DNA of 64,000 nt from DATMNI01 sp963817515 (GTDB lineage Bacteria > Acidobacteriota > Terriglobia > Bryobacterales > Bryobacteraceae). Below, in pieces: positions 9,346 to 18,956 of the stretch. The notes below the pieces were generated by a model. It did not search any database and was not told the DNA's origin. It saw only the letters and a list, made by a program, of their open reading frames with translations. The position numbers and the translations under genes are program-made. Numbering within the stretch: position 1 is the first letter of the stretch; each line of letters opens with the position of its first letter. The DNA lies in assembly GCA_963817515.1 (NCBI GenBank), contig CAWFPJ010000023.1:186001-250000 (forward strand), given 5' to 3'.

Positions 9346-11742
9346 GTGGCAACGCGAGGGTTGAAGATCGCATGGATTTACGCCGCCGTTGTGTTGGCTC
9401 AAGGCGTTGATCACAGCGCAGGCGCGGATCACAACACGGCCGTGCGCGGCGCCGTTGCAGCCATGCAGCGGGGCGATTTCCAGTCGGCGGAACGACAGCT
9501 TCGCGGCGAGGTTGCGGCGCATCCGGACGACGCATTGACCCTGAGCCTTCTTGGTGCGGCCCTCGACAATCTGAAAAAGTTCACCGAAGCGGCCGGGTTT
9601 CATAATCGCGCCGTTGCCATAGCGCCGCGCTCCACCGACGTGCTGACTAGCTACGCTGCGCATTTGTGGATCGCCGGGAATGAAGAGGAAGCCCGCAGAG
9701 TCTATCTCCGGGTGATCGCGCTCGATGCGTCGCACACTGTCGCGAATCTGCAATTGGCCCGGCTGGCATTGAAGAAAAGGAATGGGCAGGAGGCACTGCG
9801 ATGTCTCGACCGCTTGCCCGTGAACCAGCGCGAGAACCCGCAGGCGCTGCTGCTTCGCCTGGAAGCTTTGTACCTGAGCGGCGATGCTGCAGGGGGCGAT
9901 AAGTTGTCGGCGCGGTTGGCGGAAATGGCCCGGACCGATGTGAAGCTGAGTTCCCCGGCCGTGACTGCGCTCATGAACGTGCGGCGGTACGGCCAGGCCG
10001 AAACCTTCTGCGAGATCGCGCTAAAGGCTTATCCGGCGAATTTCAACGTACTTTACGATCTGGGCGTGGTGGCAACTTACGCCGGCCATTACGACCGGGC
10101 GCGCGACGTGCTGGATGCGGCGCTGCGCCAGCAGCCACAGAACGTGGATGTGCTCTACGCGCTGGCTCGCACCGATGAAGGTTTGAAGCAATGGGAGACG
10201 GCGGTGCGCTGGCTGGCCCAGGCGGCCAAACTCGACCCGCGCCGGGCGGACGTTCAGGAAATGCTGGCCGTGACCGCTACCAAACTGGGTGCTTTGGATG
10301 ACGCCCTGGCGGCCTGGGACCGGTACATGAAACTTAAACCGGACGACGACCATGCCCGCCGCGAACGAAGCTACACGGTGGCTCAAATGGGGCAACTCGA
10401 AGAAGGGATCGCCGGCCTGGAATGGTTTATCGCACGGCACCCGGACGATGTGGCCGGGCATTACGAACTGGCCCAGGCCGAACGCAATCTCGACATGACG
10501 AAGGCGTTCATGCATTTCGATAAGGCACTGGCACTTGACCCAAACTACGCGCCGGCGCGAACGGCCCGCGGTAGTCTCTATTACCAGGAAGGAAACCCGG
10601 TGGCGGCCGTGAAAGATCTGGAGATCGCGGCAGCACTGCGCCCGGATGACGCCGGCTCGCTCGATCGCCTGGGCCAGGCCTATCAGGCTCTGGATCGATC
10701 GGCCGATGCCGTCCGGGTTCTGCGCCGAGCCGCGGAACTGGCGCCGGGAGATTCCAAGACGCTACTTCATTTCGCCCGCGCCCTAGCCGATGCCGGAAAG
10801 ACTGCCGAATCCAAAACTGTCATGGATCGCTTCCGGAACCTGGGTCCGGAAAAGCAGCGTTCGCTGCCGGCCGGCTTTGTCGAATACCTGAATCTGACCG
10901 ATGAACAGCGGCATGCCGATTACCGGGCGCGGGTGGAAAAGGAGGTCCGGAATCACCCGAGCGATGCCGCGGTGCAGGTGGCGTGGCTGAAATTGCTGAT
11001 CGAGGATGGCAATTGGGATCGGGTAGCGGAAGTCGCCCGCGGGATCGCCGGTCTCAAACCTGAAGCGGCCGCGCTTGCCGATGCGGGGCGCGCGCTGCTG
11101 GGAGCGCGGCAGTACGGACTGGCGCGTGAAGTATTGAAACATGCTGCGGCGGCTGTTCCGTCTTCTGACATCCAACTGGCGGCGGACATTCAGCTGGATC
11201 TTGCGATCGCGGCATTCAGCGGCGGAGATGCCGCCCAGGCGTTGCATGAGATGGAACGCATCCCGGAATCCGCGCGCCGCGGCGATTATCACCTGGCGCG
11301 GGCGCAAATGCTCAGCGCTCTGAACAAGACTGAGGAGGTCCGTACGGCTATCGATGAGGCGCTCCGCTCAGCCCCTCCGCGTCCCGATTTCTACCTGCAG
11401 GCAACCGCTTTCCTGACGCAAAACAACCAGACGCCGGAAGCCCTCCGTTTTCTGGACCAGGGGGCGCGCCTGCTGCCCGGGAACCGGGAGATTCTGCTAC
11501 TGAAAGCGGGCACGCTCGAGCTGAGCGGCCAGCCTGATGACGCCGCCCGTCTGTTGAGCGATATTCGAAGCCGCTGGCCCGAATGGTACCCCGCCTGGGC
11601 GGTGTATGGGATCGTGCTGAAAACTCACAACCATCCGGATGAAGCACGACGGGCGCACGAAACGGCGGCAGCGCTCGGAGCCCCGGCGGATATGCTGAGC
11701 CTCGATCTCAAGAGCATTCTTGAACGGACACTGTTGCGGTGA
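9346..11742 (+). CDS. Tetratricopeptide-repeat protein, probably exported
   Basis: The protein, about 798 residues from the chosen GTG, consists almost entirely of tandem TPR-like helix pairs, with repeated patterns such as LDNLKKFTEAAGFHNRAVAI and ARDVLDAALRQQPQNVDVLY. A short hydrophobic N-terminus (IAWIYAAVVLAQG) suggests export or membrane anchoring. The GTG at 9346 has GGGAG seven bases upstream, and a perfect TATAAT lies at 9321-9326. An ATG at 9214 in the same frame would add 44 poorly hydrophobic residues and is less likely. TPR arrays are protein-protein scaffolds. No catalytic domain is visible and the neighbours do not reveal a partner. Confidence 0.8.
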   Translation: MATRGLKIAWIYAAVVLAQGVDHSAGADHNTAVRGAVAAMQRGDFQSAERQLRGEVAAHPDDALTLSLLGAALDNLKKFTEAAGFHNRAVAIAPRSTDVLTSYAAHLWIAGNEEEARRVYLRVIALDASHTVANLQLARLALKKRNGQEALRCLDRLPVNQRENPQALLLRLEALYLSGDAAGGDKLSARLAEMARTDVKLSSPAVTALMNVRRYGQAETFCEIALKAYPANFNVLYDLGVVATYAGHYDRARDVLDAALRQQPQNVDVLYALARTDEGLKQWETAVRWLAQAAKLDPRRADVQEMLAVTATKLGALDDALAAWDRYMKLKPDDDHARRERSYTVAQMGQLEEGIAGLEWFIARHPDDVAGHYELAQAERNLDMTKAFMHFDKALALDPNYAPARTARGSLYYQEGNPVAAVKDLEIAAALRPDDAGSLDRLGQAYQALDRSADAVRVLRRAAELAPGDSKTLLHFARALADAGKTAESKTVMDRFRNLGPEKQRSLPAGFVEYLNLTDEQRHADYRARVEKEVRNHPSDAAVQVAWLKLLIEDGNWDRVAEVARGIAGLKPEAAALADAGRALLGARQYGLAREVLKHAAAAVPSSDIQLAADIQLDLAIAAFSGGDAAQALHEMERIPESARRGDYHLARAQMLSALNKTEEVRTAIDEALRSAPPRPDFYLQATAFLTQNNQTPEALRFLDQGARLLPGNREILLLKAGTLELSGQPDDAARLLSDIRSRWPEWYPAWAVYGIVLKTHNHPDEARRAHETAAALGAPADMLSLDLKSILERTLLR

Positions 11743-11749
11743 ACCAAAA

Positions 11750-13006
11750 TTATTTGCCGCTCTGCGATTTGAAATACGGCCCTTTCCGGTAATGGAAACT
11801 CTGCCAATCCTCACTGGCCAACCCGTTCAGGTCCCAGGCCACCAGGCCCTTGCGCAGGGTGGTTTCGCAGATTATGCGCTGCGTGGCGGGCATGCGCGCA
11901 CCCGCCGAATCCAGCAAGCCGAAATGGCCTGCCGCCACACGAAGCACCGCGATATCGGCCTCAGCGCCCACATCCAGGTTTCCCAGTTGCGGCCGTTTGA
12001 TCTCCTGCGCCGGCGCCCAGGTTGTCATCCGAATGACGTCCGCAATCGGCGAGCCTAACGCCAGAATGTCGGACATCACGTTGCTCAAATTCTTCATCCC
12101 GCCATTCATACTGTTGGTGTGCAGGTCGGTTGAAATGGAATCCGGATAGAAGCCTGCTTGATAGGCTGGGACTGCCACATACCAGTAAAAGCTGGCCTGC
12201 CCGAAGCCGATATCGAAAATGATTTTGCGCTTTCGCCCCTCCACCATCGCCGGATTCAGCTTTCCATTTTCAAGCGCCTCCTCGCGATGGCCTGAAAAAC
12301 AGTGCGTGTAGATATCGCCGGGCCGAAGCTTATCCAGAAAAAGAGTGTCGATGTTGCGCTCCTTCGTGATCTGCCCGAAATCCACCATGACAGGCAGTCC
12401 GGTAAGGTTCCCGGCTTTGACGGCATTCTCGACCGACGGCCAGCCGGGCCCCTGGTAGTGCGCCGACTTAAATCCCACGATGAGATCCGCGTTCTCTTTG
12501 GCGGTCCGTGCGGCGGCTTCGGCGTCCATCTCCGCGGGATCATTCTCCTTGCCCGTGCCCATCCCCGCACCGACAATATTCAGAAATGCCAGGACGCGAG
12601 TGCGCGCACGCTGGATGATGTGGTCGCGGAAATCGGCGAAATCCTTCCAGCCGGATGAGCCTGCATCGACCACTGTGGTGACGCCACTGCGGAATGAAAA
12701 GGCATCCGGGTTGACCGATTCGTCCTGCGCGCCCGCCGGCGGATTCGAGCGTTTGTAGACGTGGACGTGAATGTCGATCAGGCCGGGGGTCACATAGAGT
12801 CCCGCGACATCTACTACTTTCCGCGCTTCCGACGGATCGATCTTTTGCGCAACGCGCGCGATGCGGCCGCCTTCAATGGCGACGTCCCGGACATCGTCGA
12901 TGTGGTTCTTGGCATCGATCACATGCCCGCCCTTTAAGAGCAAATCATAGTGCGGTTGCGCCGTGGCAGCCGAAATTACAAGCATGAAAATCCCAAGCGA
13001 ACGCAT
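11750..13006 (-). CDS. Secreted amidohydrolase-superfamily enzyme
   Basis: This 418-residue protein starts with a signal peptide (MRSLGIFMLVISAATAQ). It has a metal-dependent hydrolase core: DIHVH with His80 and His82, a possible carbamylated-lysine segment VGFKSAHYQG, THCFSGH and STDLHTNS. The order resembles the amidohydrolase/deacetylase branch related to dihydroorotases. The true substrate cannot be read from sequence. A TATACT box (complement at 13016-13021) sits only nine bases before the start codon, so the mRNA may be nearly leaderless. It is convergent with the TPR gene (seven bases apart) and divergent from the acylase gene. Confidence 0.8.
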   Translation of the reverse strand: MRSLGIFMLVISAATAQPHYDLLLKGGHVIDAKNHIDDVRDVAIEGGRIARVAQKIDPSEARKVVDVAGLYVTPGLIDIHVHVYKRSNPPAGAQDESVNPDAFSFRSGVTTVVDAGSSGWKDFADFRDHIIQRARTRVLAFLNIVGAGMGTGKENDPAEMDAEAAARTAKENADLIVGFKSAHYQGPGWPSVENAVKAGNLTGLPVMVDFGQITKERNIDTLFLDKLRPGDIYTHCFSGHREEALENGKLNPAMVEGRKRKIIFDIGFGQASFYWYVAVPAYQAGFYPDSISTDLHTNSMNGGMKNLSNVMSDILALGSPIADVIRMTTWAPAQEIKRPQLGNLDVGAEADIAVLRVAAGHFGLLDSAGARMPATQRIICETTLRKGLVAWDLNGLASEDWQSFHYRKGPYFKSQSGK

Positions 13007-13080
13007 ATCGAGATCAGTATATAGCCGCGGAGCCCCGCAGGGCGGCGTTATACTTCAGGCGCAGTAGAATGGAGTGACTC

Positions 13081-15315
13081 ATGAAGAACAAACTCCTGCC
13101 GGTCCTCATCCTCGCGGCCGCATTCTTCACTGTGGCCTTCGCGGCAACCAGAGACTCGGAAGCCGCGCGCTGGAAACAGGAAGCCCGGAGTGTCACTATC
13201 ATCCGCGACGATTGGGGCATCGCGCACATCTTCGGAAAGACCGACGCCGATGCGGTCTTCGGCACCATGTACGCCCAGGCCGAGGACGACTTCAATCGCG
13301 TGGAGACGAACTACATCAACGCGATGGGACGCCTGGCGGAGGCCGAGGGCGAGTCCCGGGTCTATCAGGACCTGCGGATGAAGCTCTTCATCGACCCCGC
13401 CGCGTTGAAGCTGCAATACTCGGCCAGCCCGGCGTGGTTGAAGACGCTGATGAATGCGTTCGCCGACGGTCTGAACTACTATCTCTCCCGACACCCGGAG
13501 GTGAAACCGAGGGTCATCAAGAGGTTCGAGCCGTGGATGGCACTCAGCTTCACCGAGGGGAGCATCGGCGGCGATATCGAGCGCGTGAACCTCAACCAGC
13601 TCGAGGCCTTTTACGGCAAAGATCGTGTGAGCCAGGCGCCTGCCGGGGCCGGGAACCAACTTGACGAGGATCAGCTAAACGAGGATCAGCTTGACGAGGA
13701 TCGGGCTGCGTCCGCAAACCAGGCCGAGCCTGGCGGATCAAACGGCATCGCGATCGCGCCCTCCAATACCAGCGCTCACCACGCTCTGCTGCTGATCAAT
13801 CCCCACACCTCCTTCTTCTTCCGGTCCGAACTACAAATGGCGAGCGATGAGGACCTCAACGCCTACGGCGCAGTGACGTGGGGCCAGTTCTTCGTCTACC
13901 AGGGGTTCAATGACCGCGCCGGCTGGATGCACACCACGAGCGGCGTCGATGCCGTGGATGAGTATCTCGAAGCGGTGGAGAAGAGGGGCGATCGCTTCTA
14001 TTACAAGTACGGAAACGAGTCACGTCCGCTGGTGGCAACAGAGATCAGGGTGCCGTACAAGGCCGGCGACAGGGTGGCCGAAAAGAAATTCACCGTCTAC
14101 CGGACCCATCACGGGCCCATCGTCCGCGAAGCCAGCGGCAAGTGGGTCAGCATCCGGTTGATGCAGGAGCCCGTGAAGGCGCTGACGCAGTCCTACACGC
14201 GCACTAAGGCGAGGGACTATAAGTCATACCGGCAGACGATGGAACTGCAGGCGAATTCATCGAACAACACTATCTTCGCCGATGCCGACGGCGACATTGC
14301 TTACTTCCATGGTAACTTCATTCCCAAGCGCGATACGAGTTTTGATTGGACCAAGCCGGTGGATGGCAGTAATCCGGCGACGGAGTGGCAGGGACTATTG
14401 TCTGTCGATGAGACTCCGCACCTGCTGAACCCCAAAACCGGCTGGCTCTACAACGTGAACAACTGGCCCTGGTCCGCGGCCGGGCTTAGCAGCCCGAAAA
14501 GGGAAGACTATCCTGCCTATGTCGAGAGCGGCGGCGAATCCGCGCGCGGACTGCACGCCATCAGGGTTCTGCAGAACACCAGGGATTTTACACTCGACAG
14601 GCTCATTGCCGCGGCGTACGACAGCTACCTGACGTGGTTTGAAAAGCCGATCCCGGCCCTTATCAAGGCCTGGGACCAGATGGCGGCCACCGATCCTCTG
14701 AAGGCGAGAGTAGCGGGGCAGATCTCTCTGCTCCGAAAGTGGGATCTGCGGTGGTCAGCGACGTCTGTCGCCACGTCGCTTGCAGCGTTCTGGGGAGAAG
14801 ACATCCGGCGGCGGGTAGGCGGCGGCAGAAGGCCCGGCATCTCCGTTGACGACTCCATCGAACAGGCGCCCGCGGAACAACTCCTGCAGTCGCTGGCGGC
14901 GGCGTCCGAGAGACTCGCCGTTGACTTCGGAAACTGGAACACGCCATGGGGTGACATCAATCGATTCCAGCGCCTTACCGGCGACATCGTTCAGCCGTTT
15001 GACGATGCGGGACCAAGCATTCCCGTAGGTTTCACCTCCTCGCAGTGGGGTTCGCTGGCCTCATTCGGAGCGCGAGCGTACCCGGGGACGAAGAAGTGGT
15101 ACGGCACCAGCGGGAACAGCTTCGTCGCCGTGGTGGAGTTCGGCGAGAGTGTTCGCGCCAAAGCCGTGACGGCCGGCGGTGAGAGCGGCCATCCGCCGTC
15201 TCCGCACTTTAACGACCAGGCCAAGCGGTACAGCACGGGCGACTTGCGGGATGTGTACTTCTATCGCTCACAACTGCAAGGCCACACCGAACGGAAGTAC
15301 CATCCCGGAAGTTAG
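13081..15315 (+). CDS. Penicillin acylase (Ntn-hydrolase) family protein
   Basis: This 744-residue precursor starts with a signal peptide (MKNKLLPVLILAAAFFTVAFA). Family members are self-cleaving periplasmic amidases that become alpha/beta heterodimers. The predicted nucleophile is Ser220 in GGSNGIAIAP, followed by LLLINPHTSFF, matching the usual post-Ser strand and NPH segment. The alpha domain (about 25-190) has RDDWGIAHIFG and QAEDDFNR. An acidic linker of three near-identical five-residue units lies just before the cleavage site. Relatives include cephalosporin/glutaryl acylases and homoserine-lactone acylases, so the substrate is open. A GGAGTG ribosome site precedes the ATG. Confidence 0.88.
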   Translation: MKNKLLPVLILAAAFFTVAFAATRDSEAARWKQEARSVTIIRDDWGIAHIFGKTDADAVFGTMYAQAEDDFNRVETNYINAMGRLAEAEGESRVYQDLRMKLFIDPAALKLQYSASPAWLKTLMNAFADGLNYYLSRHPEVKPRVIKRFEPWMALSFTEGSIGGDIERVNLNQLEAFYGKDRVSQAPAGAGNQLDEDQLNEDQLDEDRAASANQAEPGGSNGIAIAPSNTSAHHALLLINPHTSFFFRSELQMASDEDLNAYGAVTWGQFFVYQGFNDRAGWMHTTSGVDAVDEYLEAVEKRGDRFYYKYGNESRPLVATEIRVPYKAGDRVAEKKFTVYRTHHGPIVREASGKWVSIRLMQEPVKALTQSYTRTKARDYKSYRQTMELQANSSNNTIFADADGDIAYFHGNFIPKRDTSFDWTKPVDGSNPATEWQGLLSVDETPHLLNPKTGWLYNVNNWPWSAAGLSSPKREDYPAYVESGGESARGLHAIRVLQNTRDFTLDRLIAAAYDSYLTWFEKPIPALIKAWDQMAATDPLKARVAGQISLLRKWDLRWSATSVATSLAAFWGEDIRRRVGGGRRPGISVDDSIEQAPAEQLLQSLAAASERLAVDFGNWNTPWGDINRFQRLTGDIVQPFDDAGPSIPVGFTSSQWGSLASFGARAYPGTKKWYGTSGNSFVAVVEFGESVRAKAVTAGGESGHPPSPHFNDQAKRYSTGDLRDVYFYRSQLQGHTERKYHPGS
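13657..13701 (+). repeat. Three tandem 15-bp repeats inside the acylase gene
   Basis: Three in-frame 15-base units encode QLDED, QLNED and QLDED at residues 193-207 of the acylase precursor. They lie 13 residues before the predicted autocatalytic Ser220. Copies 1 and 3 differ by one base; copy 2 has two further changes. This is direct sequence observation. Confidence 0.9.
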
Positions 15316-15336
15316 GACGCAGACTTATAACGTGGC

Positions 15337-15390
15337 GGGGTCGAGTTACTCGGACGCGGTGGACAGGTCCGCGCCCGAACGCTCGACCCC
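15337..15390. terminator. Candidate bidirectional terminator hairpin
   Basis: GGGGTCGAG (15337-15345) pairs perfectly with CTCGACCCC (15382-15390) between the converging acylase and receptor genes. A smaller GGAC/GTCC pairing is possible in the loop. There is no U-run on either side, so intrinsic termination is uncertain. Confidence 0.4.
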
Positions 15391-15401
15391 GGCGGCTTCC
15401 G

Positions 15402-18400
15402 TCAGAAGCGGTACTTGAGTGCCAGTTGCACGTTGCGCGCTCCCTGAGAGGTCTGCAGAAGTCCCAGCGTCGTACCAATAGCCCGAGTCGGAGCGTTCAG
15501 AATTGGAGTATTCGTCAAGTTGATGAACTCCCCGCGCACTTCCAGAACTTGATGCTCGGTAACGTGGAAGTTTTTCGCGAGGTTTACGTCGAACGTGTGG
15601 AGTCCCGGTCCGCGTATAGTACCGACTCCACAGTTTCCGAACGTGCCGGTAGCCGGTTGCGCATAGGCCGTCGGGTCAAACCACTGATAGCCGCCCTGTG
15701 GCGCACTCTGCTGGCCGAAGACCGTGCCCGGTGCAATGCAGTCCGCCCGCGCTCCCCGGCTTTGTGTACCGGAGACGTCTGTGGCGGAAATCGTCATCGG
15801 GAAGCCCGAATGGAGACTCAGAATTCCGGCTACCTCCCAGCCGCCGACGAAGCCGTCCACAATCTTGTTCATATTCTTGCCAAACGCCTGACCGCGTCCG
15901 AAGGGAAGACTGTACACCACATTGCTGACGAAGTTATGCGTGGCATCGTAGTCGCACGGCCCCCATTCCGCCGCCGCGTTGTAAATATTCTGGTAGTAGT
16001 AGTTACCTTGCCCTGACTGGCCTGCCTGGCCGTAATAGCCCAGGTTGTTAGTCATGCACTTAGAGTAAGTGTAAGCTGCCGAGAATTGCAAGCCGTTGCT
16101 CATTCGCTTCTGGACCACCACCTGCAAGGCGTCGTAGTCCTGATTGCCGATTGACGCCGTGCCCGAAATCTGTCCGATATCCGCCAGCAGCGAGGGGTTC
16201 CCCGCCAGGTACTGAGTGGGAGACACCGTGCCATCCGGGTTCAGCACTTTCTGGAAGTATGGCATGGGCACCATCAGGTGAGTGCTGCGCTGTCCCACAT
16301 AAGAGGCGGACGCCGTCATACTGGGCGTGACCTGTTGCTGGATGGTCAGGTTCCACTGATTGGAAACAGCCGGCCGGACGTTGGGATCCCAGACTCGCAG
16401 CGTGACGCCGTGGAGCTGATCCCCCGGGTTACTGAGAAACGGCAGAAAACCCTGGTCGAGCGTTGATCCTGGCAAGGCCTGGTTCTGGCCCGCGGTGTAT
16501 ACGTTGTCGTGCTCTACGGCAAATGGCGGGTTGAGAGGCAGGCGCAGATTGGTGCCTGTGCCTTCCAGGTAATTGGAAAGCGTGTAGCCGCCGCGGATCA
16601 CCGTCTTGCCTCTTCCCGGCGTGAAGGCGAACCCGATACGCGGTTGGAAGTTAGTGATGCCGTTGTACTGGTTGTATAACGCGCTGCAATTGTTAAACGG
16701 GCAGCTCTGCCCGGCCACGTATTCGGCGCCAGTGCTCAGGTTGAAGTTAGCCTGGCGGTTTTCCACTTCCCCCCAGGGCGAGTGTAGCTCCCAGCGAAGA
16801 CCGAGATTCAGGGTTAAGTGGCTGGTCACCCGCCAGTCGTCCTGGTAAAACGCGCCGAAAGAGTTAGCGCGCTGACCCCACGTTCCACCGTTGACGCCGC
16901 CTTGAATCTCATCTGGAAGTCCCAGCAGGAAATCGGCCTCCGCGATTCCTCCGGTCAGGCCGGCGGCATTCGTAACTCCCGCGGCCTGTCCGGGTTTGGC
17001 GCTGGTATAGTAGCCGTTGAACAGGAGAGTGCCGGCCCGTCCGTTGTTTCCGGAATAGAACGTATCCACGCGGTACCGGTAGCCCTGAAAGCCGAAGTGC
17101 ATTGTATGCGTGCCCTTAGTGTAAATTAGAGTATCTTCGAACTGAATGACTGTGTCGGCAAACAACTGATACACGTCGGAGGTGCCGAAAGTAGAGGCAT
17201 TGCCGCCGGTCAGATTTATCGAAGGCAGAAAACTGGAGGGCACTCCGGGAATACCCACCGTTTGAGCGAAGTTAGTGAGCCCGTTCGAGGCCGAGCCGTT
17301 GTTAATGAATACATAGTTCACGCCAACGCGCAATTCATTGACCAGAGAAGGCTTTACGGTTCGAGTCCAGTCGAGTACGCCATTGTGTGTGGGAGACACG
17401 GCGAAGCTGTCATATGCGAGGGCGTAGGTCCTTTCCGTGGGGTTATCCTGCCGGCTTTGCGAGTAACGCCCCCATATACGGTCTTTGTCCGTGGCATTCC
17501 AATCGACCTTAAAATCCCCTTGGTCGCCATTGATGTCACTGCGCACACCGTATTGGAAATTGTTAAGCAGATTATTATTCACCGGCAGCGGATAGAACTG
17601 TGAGTTGAGGATCTTGGACGTCACCGGGTTGATGAGCGATTGAGGCACCACATTATTCGGAAACGGCACCCGGTTGCCGCTGGAATCGAGCGAGAAAGGA
17701 TTGTAGATCTCCACCGGCTTGGCGGCCGTCAGAAGCGCTGAGAAATCGCCCTGGCGTTCCGCCGGCGTGATTAGGGTTGTAGTCATGGTACTGGTGGGAG
17801 TGTCCAGGCGCGAGCCTTGGTAGTCGGCGAAAAAGAAGAGCTTGTCGTGCTTGATCGGGCCGCCGAACGTACCGCCGAAATTATTCCAGCGTACCGCCGG
17901 GCGCTGGTCCCCAAGGAAATTGTTGGACCATGTGTTGGCATTCAACTGGTCGTTGCGGAAGAACTCATAGGCACTTCCATGAAATTGATTAGTGCCTGAC
18001 TTGGTGGTTGCGCTGATGATGCCCCCCATATAGTTGCCGAATTCGGCGGGAGCAGTGAGTGTGATCTCGTTGAATTCCTGAATGGAATCCACGGCGGGCG
18101 CATAGCCGGCGTTGTTATCTGAAACCTGATTGTTGTCCAGTCCGTCCAGCATAAAGTTATTGGACTGTTCGCGGTTGCCATTGACATTCGGCCGTCCGCT
18201 GATACCCGTGGTCGCGCCACTCTCGAAGGTGGATGGATTGGGATTAATGCTCCCCGCCGCCAGCAGGGTCAACTGAAGGTAGTTGCGAGTGGCCAGGGGG
18301 AGCTCGGTGTTGGTGTTTGCGTCGATCACCTGACCGAGTTCGACTGACTGTGTCTGAAGCAATGGCGCGGCGCTGGTCACTTCCACGCTTTGCTTGATGT

Positions 18401-18740
18401 CTCCGACCTCAAGATCGAAATCCAGCCGGCCAATCTGATTCATTTGCAGCAGGACGTTGGACCGGGTTGCCGTGCGAAAGCCCTGGCTCTCCACCTTGAC
18501 GTTATAGGTGCCCACAGGTAAGCGTGGCAGGTTGTAAACGCCATCGCTGTTAGTGACGGTGGATAGTTGGCTGCCTCGTTGCGTGTCGGCGGCTGTGACT
18601 TTGGCGTTTACAACCGCGGCGCCAGATGCGTCGCTGACTTTGCCGGTGATCGCAGCAGTAACTTGCTGACTCCAGGAGGTCACTGGCAGTGACATACACA
18701 AGAGCCCAAAAACGTAGGTGCATAAGTTTCGTTTGATCAT
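15402..18740 (-). CDS. Oar-like TonB-dependent receptor (receptor 1)
   Basis: This protein of about 1112 residues has a signal peptide (MIKRNLCTYVFGLLCMSLPV) and a carboxypeptidase-regulatory/CNA-B-like beta-sandwich (about 27-115, ITGKVSDASGAAVVNAKV). A plug region with NGNREQSNNFMLDGLDNN follows, then a long outer-membrane beta-barrel ending ARNVQLALKYRF with the terminal Phe typical of barrel assembly. Such receptors import large ligands, often oligosaccharides or peptides, but the ligand is unknown. The start is the ATG at 18738-18740, preceded by GGGAG. Unlike the two receptors at 35-42 kb, this one is intact. It has a strong promoter and an upstream palindrome. Confidence 0.92.
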   Translation of the reverse strand: MIKRNLCTYVFGLLCMSLPVTSWSQQVTAAITGKVSDASGAAVVNAKVTAADTQRGSQLSTVTNSDGVYNLPRLPVGTYNVKVESQGFRTATRSNVLLQMNQIGRLDFDLEVGDIKQSVEVTSAAPLLQTQSVELGQVIDANTNTELPLATRNYLQLTLLAAGSINPNPSTFESGATTGISGRPNVNGNREQSNNFMLDGLDNNQVSDNNAGYAPAVDSIQEFNEITLTAPAEFGNYMGGIISATTKSGTNQFHGSAYEFFRNDQLNANTWSNNFLGDQRPAVRWNNFGGTFGGPIKHDKLFFFADYQGSRLDTPTSTMTTTLITPAERQGDFSALLTAAKPVEIYNPFSLDSSGNRVPFPNNVVPQSLINPVTSKILNSQFYPLPVNNNLLNNFQYGVRSDINGDQGDFKVDWNATDKDRIWGRYSQSRQDNPTERTYALAYDSFAVSPTHNGVLDWTRTVKPSLVNELRVGVNYVFINNGSASNGLTNFAQTVGIPGVPSSFLPSINLTGGNASTFGTSDVYQLFADTVIQFEDTLIYTKGTHTMHFGFQGYRYRVDTFYSGNNGRAGTLLFNGYYTSAKPGQAAGVTNAAGLTGGIAEADFLLGLPDEIQGGVNGGTWGQRANSFGAFYQDDWRVTSHLTLNLGLRWELHSPWGEVENRQANFNLSTGAEYVAGQSCPFNNCSALYNQYNGITNFQPRIGFAFTPGRGKTVIRGGYTLSNYLEGTGTNLRLPLNPPFAVEHDNVYTAGQNQALPGSTLDQGFLPFLSNPGDQLHGVTLRVWDPNVRPAVSNQWNLTIQQQVTPSMTASASYVGQRSTHLMVPMPYFQKVLNPDGTVSPTQYLAGNPSLLADIGQISGTASIGNQDYDALQVVVQKRMSNGLQFSAAYTYSKCMTNNLGYYGQAGQSGQGNYYYQNIYNAAAEWGPCDYDATHNFVSNVVYSLPFGRGQAFGKNMNKIVDGFVGGWEVAGILSLHSGFPMTISATDVSGTQSRGARADCIAPGTVFGQQSAPQGGYQWFDPTAYAQPATGTFGNCGVGTIRGPGLHTFDVNLAKNFHVTEHQVLEVRGEFINLTNTPILNAPTRAIGTTLGLLQTSQGARNVQLALKYRF

Positions 18741-18762
18741 AAATACTCCCAACTTTTCTCAA

Positions 18763-18791
18763 AGTATACGCTCGACAAAATTTCAAGTCAA
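18763..18791 (-). promoter_or_regulatory. Sigma70-type promoter of receptor 1
   Basis: On the minus strand, TTGACT (complement at 18786-18791) and TATACT (complement at 18763-18768) are separated by exactly 17 bases. Each differs by one base from consensus. The -10 box lies 22 bases before the ATG, leaving room for the GGGAG ribosome-binding site. Confidence 0.8.
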
Positions 18792-18801
18792 GAATGGCCG
18801 T

Positions 18802-18819
18802 ACACTTACAATTAAGTGT
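18802..18819. promoter_or_regulatory. Perfect palindrome upstream of receptor 1 promoter (candidate operator)
   Basis: ACACTTA (18802-18808) and TAAGTGT (18813-18819) are perfect inverted 7-mers around four bases. The site is centred about 22 bases upstream of the receptor -35 box and also lies upstream of the divergent HugZ-like gene. Position and symmetry suggest a dimeric regulator site; no regulator gene is adjacent. Confidence 0.45.
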
Positions 18820-18956
18820 GTAATTTTGATATATCTGCTCTCACTGGTGGCTCTATGGGGCCAGAAACCCTGCACATAAAAAGGCGCGTCTATATGCGAA
18901 CGGCGTGCATCCGGTTGTTACATCCAGGCGCGGCCAGGCTTCGCTATCATAGAGGC

